From Euleptes europaea (Eukaryota > Chordata > Lepidosauria > Squamata > Sphaerodactylidae), in the NCBI RefSeq assembly GCF_029931775.1, contig NC_079312.1, forward strand, positions 9,927,821-9,991,820: a DNA stretch of 64,000 nucleotides, written 5' to 3'. Below the pieces are notes generated by a model. That model was given only the letters and a program-made list of their open reading frames with translations, was not told the origin of the DNA and did no database searches. Positions 57,981 through 64,000 of this stretch are shown piece after piece. A program made the position numbers and the translations under genes. Within the stretch, counting starts at the first letter, position 1. Each line of letters begins with the position of its first letter.

Positions 57981-60239
57981 TGTCTCGGGTCATGCTGTTA
58001 AAGTAAAGTAGGCTCTTCCTGAGAAGTGATATATTATCTTATTCAGCCAGTTACCCAATAAGCAGGACTCAAAGATTCCTACCAAAGTAGGCTTTCTACG
58101 GAAAGGTGACAGTAAATTTATAAACAGTGGGTTTCATTTTACCATTTATTTCACATAAAATGTATGCATGTGAATATTTACACACTTTCAAAACATGTCA
58201 TAAAGTACAAACATTATGATTCTTTTACATGTCATATACGCAAGCAATCTTAAACAACCTTAAGCAGTTTCTATATTTCTTTATATTTCTCTATATAAGA
58301 GTTCAAACCCTAAACTTGTAATGTACTTTCATTCAGGAATATAACAGTTACAGAAATCCTGTAAAATATGATTAGTACCAAGGGAAAAAAGACCTGTCAT
58401 AGTTAAAAGCATCTTAATTCAGAGTACCTGAAATGTAAGGCATAAATTGTAGTAATCCAAGTATTATCTCATATTATTTCTAAATCTCACCAGCTCATAT
58501 GCTTAGTTTAGGGAGCTTTGTAAAGGCTTAAACATAAATTAGGACCTTTATTCATTTTCAGGATATGCAAACCTTTTTCTGTAAGGACATAGTATTATTC
58601 CAATAGTTCATCTTTGGGATATGCAAAGGTCAGAGAATCTCTGGTTCCTAGTTTATATGAGAGCTGTAGTCAAAAAGCTCTTTAAATAGTCCATGTCAGT
58701 TTTAGGAAACCATGGAGAATTCTTACATTATTCTCAGCCTATGTAAAGGCCTCTGATCCATGTTAGGAACAGGTTTATGTGTATGCAAAGCTGAAATCAG
58801 TCAGTGCTTTGTAGCTATGTGTAGCTTTATTATTCAAGAGTTGTTCTGAAACCTCTGAAGTCTCCCTATATGCCAATTGTAGAGAGATCTGTATGTGAAC
58901 CTACAGTTCTGTGCAAGAGTTTCTGTGTATGCACTATCATGTCACTGAGTGCAGAAGCTTCCCCTGTTTTGTTGGGAAAACGTCTGGCTCTTGCCCTGAG
59001 AGATATCTCTGGTTGGTTAGAGGAATCTCCAAGAGTATCTCCATGAATTATATTCTTAGTCTCTTCAGCTCTGTGAAGGACCTGTATTAAGGAAGCTCTG
59101 GGTTTCACAACTTCCATGTTTTGCAAGGAAAGCCAAGCTAGACCATTTAGATCTTTTAGTGAGAACCCATCAATCCTTGCTAGAATTAATGAGATGATAG
59201 TGTTTCCAAATATGGAATGATCCAATACTCTTAGATCCACATTAAGGTTAGTAGGAATTCTAAGAGCCTCCATCTTATGGAATAGTCTGCAAGCATTCAT
59301 CTCAGTCATCTTGAAATGAGTCTCCTTCAAGAGGAGTCTTTCCCATTCTCACAATGAAGCTTGTGAAATGTTAGAGTTCCATCTCACGCAAGGAATTGAA
59401 TGATGGAATGAGCCATGGCCAGACAGACATGCTGCCCTCCGATAACTCAGTTCTTACGTCTCATGCAAGAGACGGAGAAAGCAAATGGACAGACAACCAT
59501 TGTTGTCCTCCACTCACACTTCTGCCTTCTGTGTGTTTGGCTCTCCCTTATATCCTCTCCAGATCTATGGTTATCTAAGGGGAGATGTTCCTGCAGTATG
59601 TGGCAGGGCTTCCATACCCCTGGTTATGGTGCTCTTGCACCTGGGAATCCTTGGAAAGCTTGTCTCCTGCACCTGTGGAATATAGGGTTGTGGTGCTTCT
59701 GTACCTGTAGAATGGGAGGTTTGTCCTTGACAATGCGTTAGCACTGCATCTTTGGCAAGGATACAATAAGGAGAATAATCTATTTCTCTAGGTTAGCAGC
59801 TGCGAGAAAGGCTAACCTACCACACCATTACATCATACAGTTCACAGTCAGCACTTTCACAGGGTATTTAAACATCTCCTCACTTCTTATCTGACCTTGA
59901 AAGGAGCTCTTACTCCTAGAGGAGCAAGACCCTTTAGTTCATGACATTGCTCCAAGACAGCACTATCAGCTCAACTCATAAAACTAAGTGAATCTCTTTG
60001 CCTCTGATAAGTAGTGCTGGTGTTTCACACGTCCACATGGCAGGCGACTATACCCAGCTCATGACCTTGTAACAGAGAGCTGCAAACCATGCCCTCCTCA
60101 GAGAAGTACTGAGAACAAGCACTGAATAATCATTACAATAATATATCACAGCATTATTCTGCTTCATTTTATACATCTAAGAGTTTGATATGAGATTCTA
60201 TGAGCATATTATTCTTCATGTTGATCCTAGCCCATGACA
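57981..60239 (-). mobile_element. LTR-like insertion of 2.26 kb, fossil, family unknown
   Basis: The ends are TGTCTCGGGTCATG and CCCATGACA, with the 4-bp repeat AAGC on each side (57977-57980 and 60240-60243). The uninterrupted sequence is visible in the other units near 11310 and 36760. The left 150 bp resemble the LTR at 48214 (CTTCCTGAGAAG and CCCAATAAGCAGGACTCAA-like phrases). The minus strand has AATAAA near its end and one open frame of about 154 residues of unknown nature (58866-59330). It is either a very long solo LTR or a non-autonomous element. No gag or pol was recognised. Confidence 0.6.
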
Positions 60240-60296
60240 AAGCTGCCACCCCCACCCTTCTCTTCTGCATTCACAATAAAAAGGAAAAATCCTTAC

Positions 60297-60426
60297 CCAG
60301 AGAGGCCACATTCTCAGAATTTTCCTCCATAACTTCCCAGAAGAGTTTTCTTTGGCCTGGATCCAGCAGAGCCCATTCCTCCTCCGTGAAGAACACGGCT
60401 ACCTCCTCAAGAGACAGCAGAGATCT
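60297..60426 (-). CDS. KRAB-A box exon, type a (unit A)
   Basis: 130 bp encoding [21 protein letters not shown] (first residues) then [20 protein letters not shown]. It is the most diverged of the type a exons: the conserved Tyr of ENYE is Ser and the entry reads RSLLSLEE. The splice sites are CCTCTTTCAG and GTAAGGATT, and the phase-1 end is kept. No leader a was found in 60.5-64 kb. That stretch is filled by repeats after about 61000, so the leader is lost or lies outside the window. Confidence 0.85.
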
Positions 60427-60995
60427 CTGAAAGAGGAAATGATGGCCCATTTGATCATCTATTCCTGTCCCCAAGCATTCAAGAAACAAAGAAGAATCCC
60501 ATTGACCAGTCAACCGACTAAAAGAATTATGTACATCAAACCAACAGCAATGACAATTGTATACGTTGTTTTTTCCCAATCTCTGACAAGTAGAATATAC
60601 TGAAAGTTTCCAAGAAATACAAATTCAGAAAAATGCACAGAAGTGGGCTTCTTTTGGCCAAGTCCAATTAAATGGGTGGGGGGGGGGAGGAATGACCAAT
60701 TTGACTGTATACCAGTCAAATTCAACAACAGAATGACCTTTCACGTGTAACTGCAAACATACACAGAAATCGTAATTTCGTAGGTTTCTGCTTTAAACAT
60801 CTTTTTCTGCAGAAGCTTTCTGTGCTACTCTTAAGTTTGCATCCATCTTAGCAAATGTTAATTGGCCTAATTTAGGCCATCTTGTCTTTGGTTCTCTTCC
60901 CCCCCCCCCAACAAACCCAGGCCCTATGAACCTCAGGGCTTGGCGGGTGAGAGATGCAGGATAAAGAACACTCAGCACTCTGCTGCCGAAGAGGA
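60427..60995. other. Flank upstream of KRAB a
   Basis: Non-coding and paralogous to 11495-12010. It contains G and C homopolymer runs near 60677-60686 and 60900-60909. Confidence 0.6.
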
Positions 60996-60999
60996 GGCT

Positions 61000-61590
61000 G
61001 TAGTTGGTTCCTTATTCCCAGTTCGTTCCCTATTCCCAGTTCCTTATTCACATTTCCTAGTTGCTGAATGATTTTGATGACAATTCCTAAGCTCTGCACC
61101 CCAAAATATGGATTGGATCACCAAATATTATACACCCCCACATTCAGGGGACTGTGCTCTTTGAGATGGCGCATGCTGGGTCCTGGTCCAAAGTCTGGTT
61201 CTTGTGCCAGCGGCTCCCAAGTGGGGTGACCCAGGACGGATGCACATACAGACACGGCACCCCAAAATAATCTTTGGACCACCCCAAATGACACATCCCC
61301 ACACTCCAGAGACTGTTCCCTCCAAGAAGGCATACAGCGGTGCCTGGTGCAAACACTGGTTCTGGCACTACTGCCTTCTTTTTGGGTCGTCCCCCCACCC
61401 CAGAAACCTATATTGCAAAGAAGTTTTGAATAGGGAACTACTGTCCCCTGCAAGAGGACATGCAGTGGTGCTCGGTCCATACACTGGTTCTGGTATCACC
61501 TGTTTCTATTTGTGGTGGCCCCTGAAAATCCTGTATTGTGAAGAAATGTTTGGGACATTTGTGAGCCTTCTGCACCCTAAAATTAAGTTT
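61000..61590. repeat. Copy of the terminal foldback repeat family
   Basis: The phrases TGGATTGGATCACCA, ACACCCCCACATTCAGGGGA and TTTGGACCACCCCAAATGAC recur at 63140-63600 (inverted) and 63603-64000. Within it, a loosely repeated block of about 130-180 bp starts with CACCCCAAAAT at 61089, 61258 and about 61569. Family unknown. Confidence 0.65.
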
Positions 61591-61988
61591 TGAGCACTAC
61601 ATCTCATACACCACATATCATACATTCAGGGTACTATGGAGAGCAGGTTTTGCAATTTAAATTGGGTTGCAAACGAAATGGAAAAAATGGATTTTCTAGA
61701 TGTTGGTATGTAACCAGGCCAATTATTTCATTTGTCTATGTAATGTCTTTTCTTGAGATGGGGGGAGGGGGGGCTATGTGACAAGGCCAAGTAAACCCCA
61801 TTTCCCAAACTTGAAATTAGGGTGTGTGTGTGCAGTAGTAGGTCTATTTAACAGTTAAAATGTAGAAAGTGACTTTAAAAACGAAGGATGTATTATTTCA
61901 ACTTTGTTATGAAACTGTGATAAGGACATTATCTGATGACTCAAATCATTCTGATATCCTCAAAGCACCCTTTCAATGTCCATTTCAG
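61591..61988. other. Unassigned sequence before the plus-strand exons
   Basis: No clear coding sequence. The end (about 61965-61988) reads as a pyrimidine-containing acceptor, CCCTTTCAATGTCCATTTCAG. Confidence 0.4.
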
Positions 61989-62156
61989 AATCACTATAAA
62001 AAGCTGCGGAGGCACACGCCAATTGGGTTCTCGTTTATTTGCCAATGGACCACCATGGATGCTGCTTATTACTGTTGCAGTCAAAACTCCATACAGAAAT
62101 ACAGACCAATTTGACCCACGGAACTTCCCAGCTGAGATCTCAGTGCTTAGCATTAC
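61989..62156 (+). CDS. Penultimate exon of a USP-like gene (plus strand)
   Basis: 168 bp encoding ITIKSCGGTRQLGSRLFANG then PPWMLLITVAVKTPYRNTDQ then FDPRNFPAEISVLSI. The acceptor is CCATTTCAG and the donor GTATGT. The exon ends with two bases of a codon (AC), which the first base of 62686 completes, so the splice phase fits exactly. The pattern (a hydrophobic strand after NGPPW, then a P-x-x-I-x-V strand) is what precedes the His box in ubiquitin-specific peptidase (C19) folds. That likeness is from memory and only moderate. No upstream exons or Cys box were found, so the gene may be a remnant. Confidence 0.55.
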
Positions 62157-62685
62157 GTATGTCGCGAGCTCAATTTTCAACTTTAAACACATTATTATGC
62201 TTTATTGTAATTGAATATCTATGAAGTAAAAATCCTGATGTCTTCTTTAAATTGTAAGGAAGTCCCCTGTGCAAGCACCGGGTCATTACTAACCCATGGG
62301 GTGATGTCACATCCCAACATTTACTAGGCAGACTTTGTATATGGGGTGGTATGCCATAGCCTTCACCAGTCATGTACACTTTACCACCAGCAAACTGGGT
62401 CCTCATTTTACCCACCTCAGAAGGGTGCATGGCTGAGTCAACCTTGAGTCGGCTACCTGGACCCGACTTCTGTCAGGATCAAAGTCAGGTAATGAGCAGA
62501 GCTAGGACTGCAGTACTGCAGCTTAATCCTCTGTGCCACGGGGCTCCTAATGTGCTTTCTACTTGCTCATAAAGTCAACAGGAAAAAAAATAAGAATAAG
62601 AATCCATTCCTCCCTTCTCCCCACCCCAACAGTGCAACACATGAACAACTACATATAATAAACAATTATGTCTTCTCCTCTCCAG
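62157..62685 (+). other. Intron of the USP-like gene, carrying a SINE
   Basis: It begins GTATGT and ends with TCTTCTCCTCTCCAG, 529 bp. The SINE at 62255-62550 is in the opposite orientation. Confidence 0.55.
62255..62550 (-). mobile_element. tRNA-derived SINE, second family
   Basis: The minus strand starts AGGAGCCCCGTGGCACAGAG (tRNA-like), continues with GAAGTCGGGTCCAGGTAGCC and ends with TGCTTGCACAGGGGACTTCC. Partial copies are at 38870-38962 and 46735-46880. It differs from the Sauria-type SINEs. Confidence 0.75.
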
Positions 62686-62902
62686 ATACAAAATTGTTGG
62701 CATAACTTATAACACAGGACAACATTTTGTTTGCGTCCATAAATTTGGCATGAAGGGCCGCTGGCATCTATATGATGGACTGCAGGAACTACAGAGCTCA
62801 GGACATGGCAACATAGAGGCTACAGAAGCTGGCTTCAGCAGTATTCTCAAACGACATCCATTTCCCAACCACATTGTTGCTGTATGTCAGTCATGCACCT
62901 AA
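62686..62902 (+). CDS. Terminal exon of the USP-like gene (plus strand)
   Basis: After a strong acceptor (TCTTCTCCTCTCCAG) the exon encodes YKIVGITYNTGQHFVCVHKF then GMKGRWHLYDGLQELQSSGH and on to VCQSCT and a TAA stop (62900-62902), 71 codons after the split codon. TGQHFVCVH followed by RWHLYDG resembles the His box (G-H-Y/F-x-x-x then W-x-x-Y/F-D) of C19 peptidases. The stop is followed by AATAAA at 62951. The frame is clean and ends at a sensible place. It may be the 3' end of a lineage-specific gene or a duplicated fragment. Confidence 0.6.
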
Positions 62903-62950
62903 TGTTCCTTGCCTCACCTGGAGAATAGACTCCCATTTCCAGGGACAGTC

Positions 62951-62956
62951 AATAAA
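62951..62956 (+). promoter_or_regulatory. Polyadenylation signal of the USP-like gene
   Basis: AATAAA 48 bases after the TAA stop. Confidence 0.5.
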
Positions 62957-63139
62957 AAGTATCTGAAATAAGTATGCAGTTCCAATTTTGTATGATTTAT
63001 TATTTTATGGTCCATATACACTAGGCTCACAGTTAACTGTATTGTCAGCTTCCTGGGCATCATGGCCACCAGTGGCCAAGGGGATGTAAATATATTTTTT
63101 TGTTCTTTAAACATAAGGGTATAGCCTCCTTGGGGCTTT
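62957..63139. other. Unassigned sequence
   Basis: No feature is supported between the polyadenylation signal and the foldback repeat. Confidence 0.4.
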
Positions 63140-64000
63140 CAAAGTTGGCTCCCAGGAAAAGTCCTTTACAGTTTCTTATTCAAATTTTCCATGGCTTTGG
63201 ACCAGGACACAGCATATGCCCTCTTGGATGCCAGAAGCGGTGTCTGGACCGGGCACCCCTGTTTGTCTTCTTGGAGGGGACAGTCTCTGGAGTGTGGGGA
63301 TGTGTCATTTGGGGTGGTCCAAAGGTTATTTTGGGGTGCAGTGTCTGTATGTGCATCTGTCCTGGGTCACCCCACTTGGGAGGCACTGGTACAAGAACCG
63401 GACTGTGGACCAGGATCCAGAATGCGTCATCTCGAAGAGCACAGTCCCCTAAATGTGGGGGTGTATGATATGTGGTGGTCCAATCCATATTTTGGGGTGC
63501 AGAGCTTGTGCATTGTCCTCAAAATCATTCAGGAACTAGGAAATGTGAATAAGGAACTGGGAATAGGGAACAAACTGGGAATAAGGAACCAACTTCAGCC
63601 TCCTAGTTCCTGAATGATTTTGAGGACATTTCAAAAGCTCTGGACCCCAAGATATGGATTGGACCACCACATGTCATACACCCCCACATTCAGGGGACTG
63701 TGCCCTTCGAGATGGCACATGCTGGGTCCTGGTCCAAAGTCCGGTTCTTGTGCCAGCAGCTCCCAAGTGGGGTGACCCGGGACAGATGCCCATACAGGCA
63801 CTGCACCCCAAAATAATCTTTGGACCACCCCAAATGACGTATCCCCACACTCCAGACACTGTCCCCCCCAAGAAAACATACAGCGGTGCCCGGTCCAAAC
63901 ACTGGTTCTGGTGCCATTGGCTTCTTTTTGTTTCCCCCCCCCCCAGAAACCTGTATAGCAAAGAGGTTTTGAATAAGGAACTGGAGCTCTGCACCCCAAA
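63140..64000. repeat. Large inverted repeat (foldback) running off the window
   Basis: The left arm, about 63140-63539, is the reverse complement of the right arm 63603 to the window end. For example, CCAATCCATATTTTGGGGTG at 63480 pairs with CACCCCAAAATATGGATTGG-like sequence near 63645. The spacer 63540-63602 has repeated GGAACTGGGAATAGGGAAC-type words. The same family sits at 61000-61590. Confidence 0.75.

Larger units (their letters stand above)
56830..64000 (-). repeat. Right partial KRAB-ZNF unit
   Basis: It begins with leader b and contains KRAB a at 60297. Sequence up to about 60990 is paralogous to 34010-37440 and 9410-12000, apart from the 57981-60239 insertion. Beyond about 61000 the resemblance ends in unrelated repeats and a plus-strand gene. 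Confidence 0.6.

Noticed and set aside
58866-59330. 154-residue minus-strand frame as a host gene
   Set aside because: It lies inside the LTR-like insertion and shows no recognisable domain, so it is kept as part of that fossil.
61204-61593. 129-residue plus-strand frame
   Set aside because: It lies wholly in the repeat family also found at 63140-64000, and frames exist on both strands of each copy.

Overview
The window looks like squamate (lizard, possibly gecko-type) nuclear DNA. The evidence is the company of repeats: CR1 and L1 LINEs, Sauria-type and other tRNA-derived SINEs, Penelope-like elements (PLEs), Ty3/gypsy and Ty1/copia LTR elements, and a KRAB zinc-finger (KRAB-ZNF) cluster, a gene type of tetrapods and their near relatives. 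There are no bacterial genes, rRNA genes or CRISPR arrays.

The backbone is a tandem array of KRAB-ZNF units, all transcribed from the minus strand. Read in that direction, each unit carries a leader exon and KRAB-A exon of type a, a second leader exon and KRAB-A exon of type b, and one large C2H2 zinc-finger exon. Unit B is the most complete: leader a 38242-38322, KRAB a 36817-36946, leader b 34104-34184, KRAB b 33557-33686, zinc fingers 19394-21210 (18 fingers). Unit A lies to its right: KRAB a 60297-60426, leader b about 56852-57058, KRAB b 56322-56451, zinc fingers 52336-54116 (16 complete fingers). Unit C runs off the left edge: leader a 12648-12731, KRAB a 11365-11494, leader b about 9492, KRAB 2590-2719. 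All six KRAB-A exons are exactly 130 bp and have usable splice sites. Each of the five visible leader exons lies beside a sequence resembling the ZNF143/STAF promoter motif.

The units are heavily invaded. The intron between KRAB b and the fingers of unit B holds an L1 (22355-33157), which itself holds a PLE (24001-24568) and a nearly full-length Ty1/copia element (25741-30601). The matching intron of unit A still shows the empty target site near 55262-55285, so these insertions followed the duplication. A CR1 lies downstream of both finger exons (15.1-19.4 kb and 47.6-51.9 kb), each with a nested solo LTR. A gypsy-type element (38963-42338), an L1 piece (43177-45075), SINEs and GC-rich MITE-like foldbacks fill 38.9-46.9 kb. 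The 3.7-9.3 kb stretch is a decayed LINE of uncertain clade.

The right edge (61-64 kb) differs. It has large inverted repeats and, on the plus strand, the last two exons of what looks like a host gene (61989-62156 and 62686-62902). Their splice phases match, and they carry a His-box sequence resembling ubiquitin-specific (C19-type) peptidases.

All family assignments come from reading motifs by eye, and no database search was run.
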